A DNA stretch of 64,000 nt from Catenovulum sediminis (GCF_040270295.1 NZ_JBELOE010000078.1), one strand, 5' to 3'. Counted from the stretch's first letter, positions 36,146-46,657 are shown. Numbers and translations are program-made. Notes: generated from the sequence alone by a model not told the origin.

Positions 36146-36368
36146 ATTTATTCCTCCATCATAAAATCAGTAAAATCTAATATAAACTCAAAGCAATACA
36201 GCTTAAAACAAAGACTTTACAAAGAATTGTCTTTTGTTAACATTAAACCACAGGGCGTAATTGTCCACCATTATCTACAACAAGTATGATAAAAAAGCCG
36301 GCTGACGACCCGCTGTATTTATCAATTTAACGTCACAGTTTTAGAGCTTAACTTGGGTAAGGTTAAAG

Positions 36369-38738
36369 ATGAAAAATGAATTAACGCGTCGTAGCGCGCT
36401 CAAACTAGCCGCAGCCGGCATTGCAACCACAGCTATCGGCTGCCAATCAACTATGCCAACAGTGGCAACAACGGGTACGAATAACCAACGAAAAATACTA
36501 GAAACCAAAATAAATGACCCTTGGCGCAATACCCATGATCGAGTTTGGATTGGTGGTGAATATTGGGCCAACCCTATGGAAAACTGGCGCGTACACAATG
36601 GCGCAGCTGAATGTCAGTCAACAGGCGGAAACCGCAGCATTCATTCTTTAGTGCATCAATTGGTAGACGCATCGGGTGAATTTAACATTTCGGTTAATGT
36701 TAGTCGCCTAGAATACGGTGAGAATGATGGCGGTGCAGCAATCCGCATCGGCATAAAAAGTGATTTAAATGAATATCGCAGTAACTGTTTTGTACAAAAA
36801 GGATATGATGCGGGTTTAATTAAAAATACCTTGGTCCTCGGACAAAAAACATTAAATTTGCCAAACTTAAACTGGCAGGACGAAGTTCAATTAACTCTAA
36901 TTGGCAAACCGCGTGTCGGTGTATATGAGGTTGAACTCCAAGCCCGTTTAGCGAAGACGCAGCAATTGATTGGCCGTTTAAACGAACATGTGGCGAGTGA
37001 TAAGATCCTAGGTAATGTGGCGATTGTCAGTAATTTTAAATCTTCTTCTGAAAAAATGTCGATTCCAGGTAGCAGTCGCTACCGATTCAGTGATTGGACA
37101 ATCGCAGGCTCTGCTTTTAATCATCAACCCGAGCAAAAATTTGGCCCAATTTTGTGGACTATGTATACCCTAAACGACAGCCGCTCAGACGAAGGTTTTG
37201 TCATGAAACTCAGCGTGCTGACCGGACCTATGGGCAAAGATGACAACCAAACCGTTGAACTGAAAATTGAAAATGAGGGTGCTTGGCAATCTTTAGGTTT
37301 CGCAAAGTTAGACCCGGATGCCTGGACAGCGACATTTAGAATTGCCAACTGGAATGAGAAAAAAGAGATTAAATATCGCGCTATTTACCGTGAAAAACTG
37401 AAAAATGGTGAACAAAAACCAGATATTTATGATGGCATTATTAAATCAAACCCAGTGGGTCGTAAATTGAAGCTGGCCGCGCTGACTTGTCAGAATGACT
37501 ATGCCTATCCATATGCTCCGGTTGCTGAAAACGTTGAAAAGATGAATCCGGATTTAGTCTTTTTCTCCGGCGATCAGATTTACGAATCGCACGGTGGGTT
37601 TGGTGTAATCCGCAAACCAGCACAACCAGCCATTTTAAATTATTTACGCATGTACTATCAGTTTGGCTGGGCATTTCGGGATGTTATGCGCAATGCACCC
37701 ACTGTTTGTTTACCTGACGATCATGACGTAATGCAAGGTAATTTATGGGGTGAAAATGGTGCACAGATGTCAGACGAAGGTTTGGCATCAGGCCGCTCGG
37801 ATGCTTGGGGGGGATATATTCAACCCGTGCGCATGATAAACACAGTACATAAAACACATACCTCTCATATGCCTGAACCTTATGATAAAGAAGCCAGCAA
37901 ACGCGGCATTAGTGTTTATTATTGTGACATGGTATACGGTGATGTCGGTTTCGCTATTTTAGCGGATAGACAATGGAAAAGTGGTCCAGACCAACTGAAT
38001 ATTGAGGTGGGTGTGTCTGGTCAGGGTGAAGATCCGGGGTATATCAATCCAGCATACGACAGAGCAGATTTACAATTGTTAGGCGCCCGCCAGGAAGCAT
38101 TCTTAGAACAGTGGGGAAAAGATTTTCGGGGTCATAAAATGAAAGCTGTTTTAAGTCAGACGGTACTGGCCAGTATCTGTACCCATCAACCCAGACCTGA
38201 CCGTTATTTAAAATACGATTTTGACAGTAATGGCTGGCCCGCAACCGCACGTAACAAAGCGGTTGAAATTATGCGTCAAACCAAAGCACTGCATATTTGT
38301 GGTGACACGCACTTACCGACGCTTTCACAATATGGTTTACATGAACAACGTGACAGTAACTGGGCTTTTTGTGGACCCGCTATTGCAGTCGGCTGGCCTA
38401 GATTCTGGTTGCCAGATGTGGTCGGCCTACCTATTGTTAACCGGCCAGAACATGCGCTCCCACAAACCGGCGAATACCTAGATAGCTTCGGCAATAAAAT
38501 GTATATCTATGCAGCCGGTATTCCGGAGGTCGGCAAAGCCGCCAACCGTTATATTAAGGCTCACCAAAAAGGCAGTGGGTTTGGTTTTGTCACATTTGAC
38601 ACGCAAGCGAAAACATACAAAATTGAAGCCTATAAGTTTTTAATTGACGTGACAGATGGCGATCCAAACAATCAGTTTGCTGGATGGCCTGTCGTGATCC
38701 ATCAAGATGAAAATATCGGGCAAAATAAATTAAGCTAA
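36369..38738 (+). CDS. PhoD-like phosphatase, Tat-exported lipoprotein
   Basis: The protein has 789 residues. The N-terminus has a twin-arginine motif (TRRSALKL, Arg7-Arg8) and a lipobox-like Cys25, so it is probably a Tat-exported lipoprotein. An N-terminal beta-rich domain (about 50-245) precedes a PhoD-like metallophosphatase domain: FFSGDQIYES at 398-407, LPDDHDV at 448-454 and ICGDTHLPTLSQYG around 643-656. PhoD enzymes are calcium/iron phosphodiesterases or phosphatases. The unusual N-terminal domain resembles a LamG-like carbohydrate-binding fold. It diverges from the DUF5060 gene, and the neighbourhood suggests a substrate linked to polysaccharide, but this is inferred. Confidence 0.83.
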   Translation: MKNELTRRSALKLAAAGIATTAIGCQSTMPTVATTGTNNQRKILETKINDPWRNTHDRVWIGGEYWANPMENWRVHNGAAECQSTGGNRSIHSLVHQLVDASGEFNISVNVSRLEYGENDGGAAIRIGIKSDLNEYRSNCFVQKGYDAGLIKNTLVLGQKTLNLPNLNWQDEVQLTLIGKPRVGVYEVELQARLAKTQQLIGRLNEHVASDKILGNVAIVSNFKSSSEKMSIPGSSRYRFSDWTIAGSAFNHQPEQKFGPILWTMYTLNDSRSDEGFVMKLSVLTGPMGKDDNQTVELKIENEGAWQSLGFAKLDPDAWTATFRIANWNEKKEIKYRAIYREKLKNGEQKPDIYDGIIKSNPVGRKLKLAALTCQNDYAYPYAPVAENVEKMNPDLVFFSGDQIYESHGGFGVIRKPAQPAILNYLRMYYQFGWAFRDVMRNAPTVCLPDDHDVMQGNLWGENGAQMSDEGLASGRSDAWGGYIQPVRMINTVHKTHTSHMPEPYDKEASKRGISVYYCDMVYGDVGFAILADRQWKSGPDQLNIEVGVSGQGEDPGYINPAYDRADLQLLGARQEAFLEQWGKDFRGHKMKAVLSQTVLASICTHQPRPDRYLKYDFDSNGWPATARNKAVEIMRQTKALHICGDTHLPTLSQYGLHEQRDSNWAFCGPAIAVGWPRFWLPDVVGLPIVNRPEHALPQTGEYLDSFGNKMYIYAAGIPEVGKAANRYIKAHQKGSGFGFVTFDTQAKTYKIEAYKFLIDVTDGDPNNQFAGWPVVIHQDENIGQNKLS

Positions 38739-38772
38739 TTGCTATAGTGGCTTAATGGCTTAGAGACTTAGA

Positions 38773-38826
38773 GGCTATTTTAACCAACAACAAAACGTAA
38801 TAGGTTTTGTTAGGGTTAAAATAGCC
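38773..38826. terminator. Long hairpin between convergent phoD-like gene and yejF
   Basis: GGCTATTTTAACC (38773-38785) pairs perfectly with GGTTAAAATAGCC (38814-38826), 13 bp; inside, AACAAAAC pairs with GTTTTGTT. The hairpin lies between two stop codons, 34 bp after one and 9 bp from the other. It has no strong T-run on either strand but is placed as a bidirectional terminator. Confidence 0.65.
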
Positions 38827-38835
38827 CTAGTTTAT

Positions 38836-40425
38836 TTAAAGGTAGGCGGTACTAATTAAAGCTTGCGTGTACTGAGTTTGAGGTTGTTCAAAAACCGCCT
38901 GACAACTGCCCGCTTCAACAACTTTCCCCGCTCGCATCACGACAACCTGATCGCACAAAGCTTTGACCACTTTTAAATCATGACTGATAAATAAGTAAGT
39001 TAAATTATGCGCTTGTTGAAGTTTTCTTAGTAAGCTTAAAACTTGAAACTGCACCGTTCTGTCTAATGATGAAGTGGGTTCATCTAAAATAATAAACTTA
39101 GGTTGCATGACAAGCGCCCGTGCCAAAGCAATTCGTTGCCTTTGCCCACCTGAAAATTCATGTGGGTACCTGTGTCTTATCTCTGGGTCTAGCTCAACCG
39201 ATTTCATTGCGTCAATGATCATCTGCTCGCGCGATTGCGCCGTGCCAATGTCATTAATTTCAAGTCCTTCACCGATAATTTCACTGACCAACATTCTGGG
39301 GCTTAAACTGCCATACGGGTCTTGAAATACAAACTGCAGATCGCGCCGCAGTTTAGTCATGTCCTGTTTGGAAATTTGATTTAAATTAGTGCCGTTAAAT
39401 AACAACTCTCCGTCTGAATCAATCAGCTTTAACAGCGCTTTAGACAAAGTTGTTTTACCGCTACCACTTTCCCCGACAACGCCAAGTGAGCTGCCCTGTT
39501 TGATTGTAAAACTAATATCATCAACCGCTTTGACATGGCCGCTAACGCGGCGAAAAATGCCTTTTTCAATTGGAAACCAAACTTTGAGGTTTTTAATATT
39601 AATCAGCTCTGGCGCATCTTCTCGGGTCTGCCTGAATTCATCCGGGGGTTCAGCATTAATCAGCTTTTGCGTATAAGGGTGTTGTGGCTTGGCAAACAAA
39701 CTTTGGCTGTCGGCTAATTCAACAATTTTGCCTTTTTCCATAACGGCCACCGTATCCGCAATTTGCTTCACCACAGATAAATCATGGCTGATAAACAGTA
39801 CCGCCATGTTAAGTTCATCTTTTAATTGCTGGATTAACTCTAAAATCTGCGCTTGTACAGTTACATCTAACGCGGTTGTAGGTTCGTCCGCAATTAACAA
39901 CGCCGGTTCATTAATCAGCGCCATGGCAATCATAATACGCTGTTTTTCACCGCCGGAAAATTGATGTGGATAGTCTTTTAAACGGTTCTGTGCATTACGA
40001 ATACCGACTTTATTTAGCCACTCAATAATTTTAGGCTGACTCTGTTTAAGGCTCCATCCACGATGAATCGACAAGGTTTCACTGAGCTGCTTTTCAATTG
40101 TATGTAAAGGGTTAAGAGACATCATGGGCTCTTGGAAAATCACACCGACGTGTGAACCTCGCCAAGCTCTTAATTGCTTTTGTGAGGCTTTTAAAACCGA
40201 CTGGTTTTGCAGTTGAATGTCCCCCCCTAAATAAGTAACTGGAGGTTCATTCAATAAGCGCAATACCGACATAGCAGTAACCGATTTTCCACTGCCACTT
40301 TCACCGACTAAGGCAAAAGTTTCACCTTGCTGTATGGTAAAACTGATCTGATGAATCACCTGACGAATATTGTCGCCTTGTTTAAAACCAACCGATAAGT
40401 CTTTAATGTTTAATACATCATTCAT
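38836..40425 (-). CDS. yejF: Peptide ABC importer ATP-binding protein
   Basis: The protein has 529 residues and two ABC domains in tandem, as in YejF. Domain one has GESGSGKS (about 41-48), the signature FSGGEKQR (about 156-163) and LLIADEPTTALD. Domain two has GESGSGKT (about 321-328), SGGQRQRIALARAL and FIILDEPTSSLD. It energises uptake of oligopeptides, and in E. coli of microcin C. Its ATG overlaps the yejE stop in TAATG. Confidence 0.93.
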   Translation of the reverse strand: MNDVLNIKDLSVGFKQGDNIRQVIHQISFTIQQGETFALVGESGSGKSVTAMSVLRLLNEPPVTYLGGDIQLQNQSVLKASQKQLRAWRGSHVGVIFQEPMMSLNPLHTIEKQLSETLSIHRGWSLKQSQPKIIEWLNKVGIRNAQNRLKDYPHQFSGGEKQRIMIAMALINEPALLIADEPTTALDVTVQAQILELIQQLKDELNMAVLFISHDLSVVKQIADTVAVMEKGKIVELADSQSLFAKPQHPYTQKLINAEPPDEFRQTREDAPELINIKNLKVWFPIEKGIFRRVSGHVKAVDDISFTIKQGSSLGVVGESGSGKTTLSKALLKLIDSDGELLFNGTNLNQISKQDMTKLRRDLQFVFQDPYGSLSPRMLVSEIIGEGLEINDIGTAQSREQMIIDAMKSVELDPEIRHRYPHEFSGGQRQRIALARALVMQPKFIILDEPTSSLDRTVQFQVLSLLRKLQQAHNLTYLFISHDLKVVKALCDQVVVMRAGKVVEAGSCQAVFEQPQTQYTQALISTAYL

Positions 40426-41450
40426 TAGTAACTTTTCCTCGGATCGTACGCATCACGTATGCCTTCACCAATAAAAACCAACAGCATTAAAATTAAACCC
40501 AAAGAGCCAAATGCGGTAAACCCTAACCAAGGGGCTTGAATATTTGATTTGCCCTGTGCCAGCAATTCGCCTAATGAAGGTTCACCGGGCGGTAAACCGA
40601 ATCCCAGAAAATCCAGTGAGGTTAAAATAGTGACCGAACCCGATAGTGAAAAAGGCAACATAGCCAATGTCGCGACCATTGCATTAGGTAGAATATGTTT
40701 AAACATCAATCGCCAGTCTGACATCCCCATTGCTTTGGCGGCAATCACGTACTCTAAGTTACGGCATTTTAAAAATTCAGCTCGAACAACTCCGACAAAC
40801 CCCATCCAGCCAAAAAGCAAGGTAATAACAATCAGCCAGGCTACATTTGGGGTAATAAAGTTAACCAGAATAATCAGCATGAAAAGTTGTGGCAAGCCGC
40901 CCCAAATTTCCATAAACCGCTGTAAGGCTAAATCGACCCAGCCACCGTAAAACCCTTGAATTGCGCCTAAAGAAATACCAATAAAGGCAGAGGCTAAAGT
41001 AACGGCAAAACCAAACAAAATACTTAAGCGAAAACCATAAATAACTCGCGCGACAACATCGTGCCCCTTATCATCAGTGCCTAACCAGTTTTCTGCGGTA
41101 GGTGCACTGGGCGCCGGTGTCGGTAAATCATAGTTAATGGTTGAATAATGAAAGGGGATTAAAGGCCAGTATATTTCACCATCCCCTTCTGCTATTAATT
41201 CTTGAATATAAGGGTCTCGGTAGTCGGCGGCTAAATCAAACTCGCCTCCAAAGGTGGTTTCAGAGTATTCCACGAAAATCGGTGAATACCACTGCCCTTT
41301 GTATTCAATTAAAAATGGTTTGTCATTGGCGATAAGCTCTGCAAATAAACAAATGAAAAATAACACAGAGAATAGCCACAAGGACCAAACAGCTCTGCGA
41401 TTCGATTTAAATCTTAACCACCTTTGTTGATTGAGTGCACTTAATTGCAT
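40425..41450 (-). CDS. yejE: Peptide ABC importer permease
   Basis: The protein has 341 residues. It has an N-terminal membrane segment, a periplasmic loop and five further membrane segments. The permease loop VVRAEFLKCRNLEYVIAAKAMGMSDWRLMFKHILPNAM contains the EAA-type motif. WLGTDDKGHDVVARVIYGFRLSILFG is typical of DppC/YejE. It overlaps both neighbours by single bases. Confidence 0.93.
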   Translation of the reverse strand: MQLSALNQQRWLRFKSNRRAVWSLWLFSVLFFICLFAELIANDKPFLIEYKGQWYSPIFVEYSETTFGGEFDLAADYRDPYIQELIAEGDGEIYWPLIPFHYSTINYDLPTPAPSAPTAENWLGTDDKGHDVVARVIYGFRLSILFGFAVTLASAFIGISLGAIQGFYGGWVDLALQRFMEIWGGLPQLFMLIILVNFITPNVAWLIVITLLFGWMGFVGVVRAEFLKCRNLEYVIAAKAMGMSDWRLMFKHILPNAMVATLAMLPFSLSGSVTILTSLDFLGFGLPPGEPSLGELLAQGKSNIQAPWLGFTAFGSLGLILMLLVFIGEGIRDAYDPRKSY

Positions 41451-42550
41451 TACGACCTCGACTCAAAATCAATTCTAGGATCAATAATCATATACATGAC
41501 GTCACTGACGATATTTAGCAGTAAACCGACTAGGGTAAATACATATAAGGTTGCAAAAATAACCGGATAATCGCGCTGTACTGTGGTTTCATAAAACAGT
41601 AAACCAAGTCCGTCCAGTGAAAAGATAATTTCGATAATCAGTGAACTGCCAAAGAATACCGCGATTAACGAACCGGGCAAGCCAGCGACAATCACCAACA
41701 TTGCATTGCGAAATACATGTTTGTATAAAATCGCATCCTCTGTTAACCCTTTAGCACGAGCTGTCATCACATACTGCCGGCTGATTTCATCTAGGAATAA
41801 ATTTTTGGTTAACATGGTCAGCGCTGCAAATGAACCAATAACAGTTGCAATAATCGGTAAGGTCATATGCCAAAAATAATCAACAATTTTGCCCCACCAG
41901 GATAGCTCCTCCCAATTATTAGAGGTTAAACCGCGCAGCGGAAACCAGTCTAAAAAGCTACCACCCGCAAAGAGAATCACTAATAACACAGCAAATAAAA
42001 AGGCCGGAATGGCACTTGCACCCAATACTATGGTTGTCGTCCAAATATCAAAACGGCTGCTGTGGCGCACCGCTTTACGAATACCTAATGGAATCGATAC
42101 AGCATAGACAATTAATGTTGACCATAAGCCCAGTGAGATTGAAACAGGCAGACGTTCATATATCAGTTCAAGCACTTCTTTACCGCGAAATAAACTCTCG
42201 CCAAAATCAAAAACCAGATAATTTTTTAGCATGATCCAAAAACGCTCATGTATTGGCTTGTCAAAACCAAAACGGCGTTCAATCTCGGCTATTTCTTCTT
42301 TGGTTAAACCACCCGCACCACGATAACCGGATTGCTCTTTGGCGGTAATATCTCTGGGTTTATCAACTTCATTGGCACTGCCACTTAATCGCTCTTGCAT
42401 GACATTGGTATTCGCAAGACCGGATTGCGCCGCAATATATTGGTCAACTGGCCCTCCTGGAGCCAGTTGGATAATAAAAAAGTTTAACGTGATAATGGCG
42501 AAAAACGTCGGTACGACAAGTAATAATCTTCTAAATATGTAGGCAAGCAT
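41450..42550 (-). CDS. yejB: Peptide ABC importer permease
   Basis: The protein has 366 residues, starting MLAYIFRRLLLVVPTFFAIITLNFFIIQLAPGGPVDQYIA, typical of DppB/YejB. The EAA-type loop is QYVMTARAKGLTEDAILYKHVFRNAML. Six membrane segments are seen. The stretch about 45-85, rich in charged residues (NEVDKPRDITAKEQSGYRGAGG), is the periplasmic insertion that sets YejB apart from DppB. Confidence 0.93.
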   Translation of the reverse strand: MLAYIFRRLLLVVPTFFAIITLNFFIIQLAPGGPVDQYIAAQSGLANTNVMQERLSGSANEVDKPRDITAKEQSGYRGAGGLTKEEIAEIERRFGFDKPIHERFWIMLKNYLVFDFGESLFRGKEVLELIYERLPVSISLGLWSTLIVYAVSIPLGIRKAVRHSSRFDIWTTTIVLGASAIPAFLFAVLLVILFAGGSFLDWFPLRGLTSNNWEELSWWGKIVDYFWHMTLPIIATVIGSFAALTMLTKNLFLDEISRQYVMTARAKGLTEDAILYKHVFRNAMLVIVAGLPGSLIAVFFGSSLIIEIIFSLDGLGLLFYETTVQRDYPVIFATLYVFTLVGLLLNIVSDVMYMIIDPRIDFESRS

Positions 42551-42563
42551 AATTTACCTAAAA

Positions 42564-44423
42564 TTATTGTTGTTTATTGCTGGGTAATTTTTTCGCTTTT
42601 TGCGCGTCGTACCACCAAGTGTCTTCACCTAATTCATATTTTGGAATCGTATCAGGACGTGAAAATTTATCCCAATACGCAACACGATATTTCGACAGGT
42701 GCCATTGCGGGATCGAATAATATTGCCACAATAAAACGCGATCGAAAGCTTTAGCATATGCGGTTAATTCAGCTTCATTTTCTTGATTTTGCGCAATTGC
42801 TTCAACCAATGCATCAACGACCGGATGATTTGGTCCAACAAAGTTATAAGATGAGTTCAAATAATCTGAATGCCATTGTATTTTTAATGTTTCACTGGGG
42901 AATCCGGAAAATGAACGGCTAATCATATCAAACTCACGCTCACGCACTCGGTTTATGTATTGAGAAGCATCTGAGACTAAACGAATATTCATTTTGGCGC
43001 CGATACGTTCGATATTTTTTTGAAAAGGAATTGCAAAACGTTCTTCAGACGGACGGTAGATCAGCAGTTCAAACTCAAATTGCTTGCCTGTTGGATCTAA
43101 CAACTGGTTATTTTTTAACGTATAACCGGCTTGTTTAAATAAGCGCAGCGCTTGTCTGATTTCTTTACGAATATTGCCGCTGCCATCCGTTTTATTTAAG
43201 CTGAATTTTTTGTTAAAAATTTCACTCGGCAACTGCTCTTTGTATTGACTTAAAATTTCCAACTCGCGTCCGTTTGGCAAATCAGTAACTGAGAACTCGG
43301 TATTCATAAAATAGCTATAATTACGCTGATAATCGCCGTAAAACAGGTTTTTGTTGGTCCATTCAAAGTCAAATAATAGATTTAATGCCTGACGCACTTT
43401 TCTATCTTTGAATTGCGGCTTTTGCACATTAAAAATAAATGCGCTGTTACCGGTGGGCACTTGGTGAGAGATTTCGTCTTTAACAATATACCCCTTGTCA
43501 AAATTATCCCCTGTGTATTGTGTTGCCCAGTTTTTCGCGATCGATTCTACCCGAAAATCATATTCACCTTTTTTAAAGGCCTCCATTAAGACGGTTTCAT
43601 CTAAGTAATAATCTATTTTAATGCGGTCAAAATTAAAACGTCCAACTCGGCTTGGATGCTGCGCCGCCCAATAATCTTTTTTTCTTTGATAGACGATATA
43701 TTGCCCCATTTCATAGTCTTTTATCGTATAAGGACCACTGCCTAATGGCGGCTTTTCAAACGGCTCTGAAAATTTTCTATCTTTGTAATAATGCTCTGGT
43801 AATACGGTTAAATCACACAAGCTGAGCATTAAAGATTTGCTCGGTATCTCTAGGCTGAAAGTCACCGTATTGCCTTTCACTGACTGGACAGATACGCCCT
43901 CAAAATATTTCTTAAATTGAGGCACGCCTTGCTCAAAAAACAGATTATAGCTAAATGCCACATCACTGGCTTTTATCGCCGTGCCATCATGAAATTTAGC
44001 GTTTTCATCAATGTAAAAAGTGACCCAAGAAAAGTCATCGGCATACTCAATTTGTTTTGCAATAAGCGGATAGTACACAGAGATTTCATCTGAGTTAGAT
44101 GACATTAGCGAGTCATACAACAAACCATCAATCATTGCAGGCGACGTTCCGCGCTGAGCATAACGATTAAAGTTATCAAAAGTGCCTCGTTGCCCCATGG
44201 TTATTTGCCCACCTTTTGGTGCATCTGGGTTGACATAATCCCAATGTTTAAACCCTTGTGAATATTTAGCTTCACCACGCAAGGCAATTGAAGTGCTTTT
44301 ATGGACAGTAACTTGTTTTTCTGACTTTTTTTGCGCTGCCTCTTGTGCAAACAAAGTGGTACTTCCGACACTAAGCAAACCAAACAAGGTGGACAGCATG
44401 AATATTTGACTTATTTTTCGCAT
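42564..44423 (-). CDS. yejA: Periplasmic peptide-binding protein
   Basis: The protein has 619 residues with a signal peptide (about 1-26). It is a family 5 solute-binding protein, with GFKHWDYVNPDAPKGGQI near the start of the mature part and PLGSGPYTIKDYEMGQYIVYQR in the middle, as in YejA. It delivers peptides to YejBE. The yejA-B-E-F order is complete, with 13 bp between yejA and yejB. GGAG lies 11 nt before the ATG. Confidence 0.93.
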   Translation of the reverse strand: MRKISQIFMLSTLFGLLSVGSTTLFAQEAAQKKSEKQVTVHKSTSIALRGEAKYSQGFKHWDYVNPDAPKGGQITMGQRGTFDNFNRYAQRGTSPAMIDGLLYDSLMSSNSDEISVYYPLIAKQIEYADDFSWVTFYIDENAKFHDGTAIKASDVAFSYNLFFEQGVPQFKKYFEGVSVQSVKGNTVTFSLEIPSKSLMLSLCDLTVLPEHYYKDRKFSEPFEKPPLGSGPYTIKDYEMGQYIVYQRKKDYWAAQHPSRVGRFNFDRIKIDYYLDETVLMEAFKKGEYDFRVESIAKNWATQYTGDNFDKGYIVKDEISHQVPTGNSAFIFNVQKPQFKDRKVRQALNLLFDFEWTNKNLFYGDYQRNYSYFMNTEFSVTDLPNGRELEILSQYKEQLPSEIFNKKFSLNKTDGSGNIRKEIRQALRLFKQAGYTLKNNQLLDPTGKQFEFELLIYRPSEERFAIPFQKNIERIGAKMNIRLVSDASQYINRVREREFDMISRSFSGFPSETLKIQWHSDYLNSSYNFVGPNHPVVDALVEAIAQNQENEAELTAYAKAFDRVLLWQYYSIPQWHLSKYRVAYWDKFSRPDTIPKYELGEDTWWYDAQKAKKLPSNKQQ

Positions 44424-44593
44424 ATTTTTATTTTCTCCACAAAAACAAAATCGATTCTGCTCGACTTGCGCTATATTGAGTATTACAAAGACAGTTAAAA
44501 AACAGTAAGATGTATCACGCGAGTAGAAGTTTCAGGATACGACCGAATTTTCCACTATTATCTGAAAAGCTAGATTACCTGTAAAGTTGCTAA

Positions 44594-46165
44594 ATGACTA
44601 TGAAAATCAATGTAAAACTGACAGTATTGGTTGCCCTCGTCGCGATATTAGCGGGACTTTTAATATCACTACTTTCTTATTCAAGGGTATTATCATCTAG
44701 CCATGATGAAGCAGATAAAACCATTCGCTCTTTAGCGGCTACGGTATACAATACCGCTGCGGCGGCGGCTTACCTGAATGATGAACCGTTAGCAAACGAT
44801 GTTATATCGGGTCTGTTGAAAAATGAGATGGTCGAATGTGCCGATATCATCAGCCAACAAATCAAAGAAAACTCAGAAAGCCAGTGCCGCCCAAAACAAA
44901 TGTACAGTGAGATACTCTACTCACCATTTAATGCCAGTACGAAAATAGGTACATTACGCTTATATAAAAACGAGCAATTTGTCCACGAAAAAGCACTCGA
45001 GCAAGTATGGGCTGAAATCACAGGTATTTTTCTGATCGTTTTTATCATAGCGGTTTGTACTTTGATTATCACTTACGTTTTAGTTTCCCACCCAATTAGT
45101 TTGTTAGCACATGAACTCGAAACAATTGACTTTACCCATGAAGAAACTGGCCGATTACAAGCGCAAACCCGAAAAGATGAATTGGGTCTAATCAAGACGA
45201 TTATCAATCGCATGTTAGCGAAGCTGGATGAGCGATTACAGCACGAACGCAATCTGACTTTGCAAACGGAAAAACTTTCCAGCAATTTTAAAATGATTTG
45301 TGAGCTCTCAACCAATGCACTGGTTGTTACTGATGAAAACATGATTCTGCAGTCGGTAAACCCTAAATTTGTTGAGTTGTGGCAAAAAAACAGTGGCTTA
45401 TCTGAAGTTATTTACGATGATAAATGGCTAGAACGCATATGTTTTGAAGTTGAATCAATAAAGCAAGAAATTCTCGCACATCAAACTTTAAACGATTCAC
45501 AAACCTATGAAATAGAAGTTAAAAAACCGAGTGAACAAGACAAAGAAGCACAGTGGTATAATCTCACGTTCAGCAAAGCCGAGAATATGTTTGGCGAGAT
45601 TAATATTTTTCTCATTATTAGTGATATCACCGAACAGCGTCAAAAACTATTAATGACTGAATTTGAAGCTGATCATGACATGTTAACGCACCTTAAAAAC
45701 CGCCGTTCGACCCGACGCATCATTGAACGTATTATTGATAATTCAGAATTATCACCCGAATTTGCGATTTTACTGATTGATTTAGACGGTTTTAAAGGGG
45801 TAAATGACACCTATGGCCATGATGCCGGAGATAGGGTTTTAGTCGAAATCGCGCAACGCTATCGCGCACTCACCAGAAAATCGGACATTGTTTGCCGTTG
45901 GGGCGGCGATGAATTTTTAATTATACTAACCAATGTTAATCGCCAAGAAGTTGAGATGATTGCGGAAAAATTGGTTAATGTCACCAGTGTGCCAATCGCG
46001 ATTGGCGATGAGCTATCCGCGCAGATTGGCAGTAGTATCGGCATTGCGACTTACCCCGAAGCCGGCAAAGACTTTGACCGCTTATTCGACCATGCAGATC
46101 ATGCTATGTATCAGGTTAAAAAACAGGGCAAAAACGATTTCGCTTTTTATGAGTGGCAAAACTAA
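44594..46165 (+). CDS. Membrane diguanylate cyclase with periplasmic sensor, HAMP-like and PAS regions
   Basis: The protein has 523 residues. Membrane segments at about 8-30 and 142-164 enclose a periplasmic domain of CHASE8 type (AATVYNTAAAAAYLNDEPLANDVISGLL). A HAMP-like region (about 165-215) and a PAS-like region (about 230-350) follow. The GGDEF domain (about 355-520) has RWGGDEFLI with intact GGDEF at 437-441 and an RKSD I-site at 428-431, so it should make cyclic di-GMP and be feedback inhibited. The convergent neighbours encode a PstS-like protein and an outer-membrane barrel; the set recalls YfiBNR in layout. Confidence 0.92.
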   Translation: MTMKINVKLTVLVALVAILAGLLISLLSYSRVLSSSHDEADKTIRSLAATVYNTAAAAAYLNDEPLANDVISGLLKNEMVECADIISQQIKENSESQCRPKQMYSEILYSPFNASTKIGTLRLYKNEQFVHEKALEQVWAEITGIFLIVFIIAVCTLIITYVLVSHPISLLAHELETIDFTHEETGRLQAQTRKDELGLIKTIINRMLAKLDERLQHERNLTLQTEKLSSNFKMICELSTNALVVTDENMILQSVNPKFVELWQKNSGLSEVIYDDKWLERICFEVESIKQEILAHQTLNDSQTYEIEVKKPSEQDKEAQWYNLTFSKAENMFGEINIFLIISDITEQRQKLLMTEFEADHDMLTHLKNRRSTRRIIERIIDNSELSPEFAILLIDLDGFKGVNDTYGHDAGDRVLVEIAQRYRALTRKSDIVCRWGGDEFLIILTNVNRQEVEMIAEKLVNVTSVPIAIGDELSAQIGSSIGIATYPEAGKDFDRLFDHADHAMYQVKKQGKNDFAFYEWQN

Positions 46166-46228
46166 GCCACTCAGCGCTCCCTCAAAAAGTCGATTTGCAT
46201 TTTTTAAACGTTCATGAAAAACCTTTAC

Positions 46229-46657
46229 TTAGAAACGATAGACAACTTTGACCGAGCTATCGACTTCACTTTCTTCAACATAACCAATCGCTTTGGGGTT
46301 TTTCGCGACAAAATTTACAACTTCGCTCGCTGTTGCTAGCTCAGTAGGCGGCATATAACGACCGGTAAATTTCAACCTTGCCCAATAGCTGCTAATTTTA
46401 GCTAATGACAAGCCCGTTGCTTTTTTGTAAAAGTCTGCCTTGTCCTGAGAGCTATTCGGTAAATCAATCGGCTCAGCTGAAGTGCCATTGGGAAATGCGA
46501 CATACCGCCCGGTATAGATATCAACGACATGCGTTAGCTCAAGTGAATCTACTGGGTTTTCTGGATGCACAATCAATACTAGCTCAGCGCAAACGTAACT
46601 GCTGAATAATAACGAAGCACCGGCGATCAACTTTTTTATCTTGGAATATTTCATCAT
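46229..46657 (-). CDS. Small PstS-like periplasmic binding protein
   Basis: The protein has 142 residues with a signal peptide (MMKYSKIKKLIAGASLLFSSYVCA). The mature part has LVLIVHPENPVDSLELTHVVDIYTGRY, PIDLPNSSQDKADFYKKATG and NPKAIGYVEESEV, as in short phosphate ABC substrate-binding-like proteins. It is one-lobed compared with PstS, so true phosphate binding is doubtful. Its ATG overlaps the stop of the upstream barrel gene in TAATG, so the two are translationally coupled. Confidence 0.75.
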   Translation of the reverse strand: MMKYSKIKKLIAGASLLFSSYVCAELVLIVHPENPVDSLELTHVVDIYTGRYVAFPNGTSAEPIDLPNSSQDKADFYKKATGLSLAKISSYWARLKFTGRYMPPTELATASEVVNFVAKNPKAIGYVEESEVDSSVKVVYRF

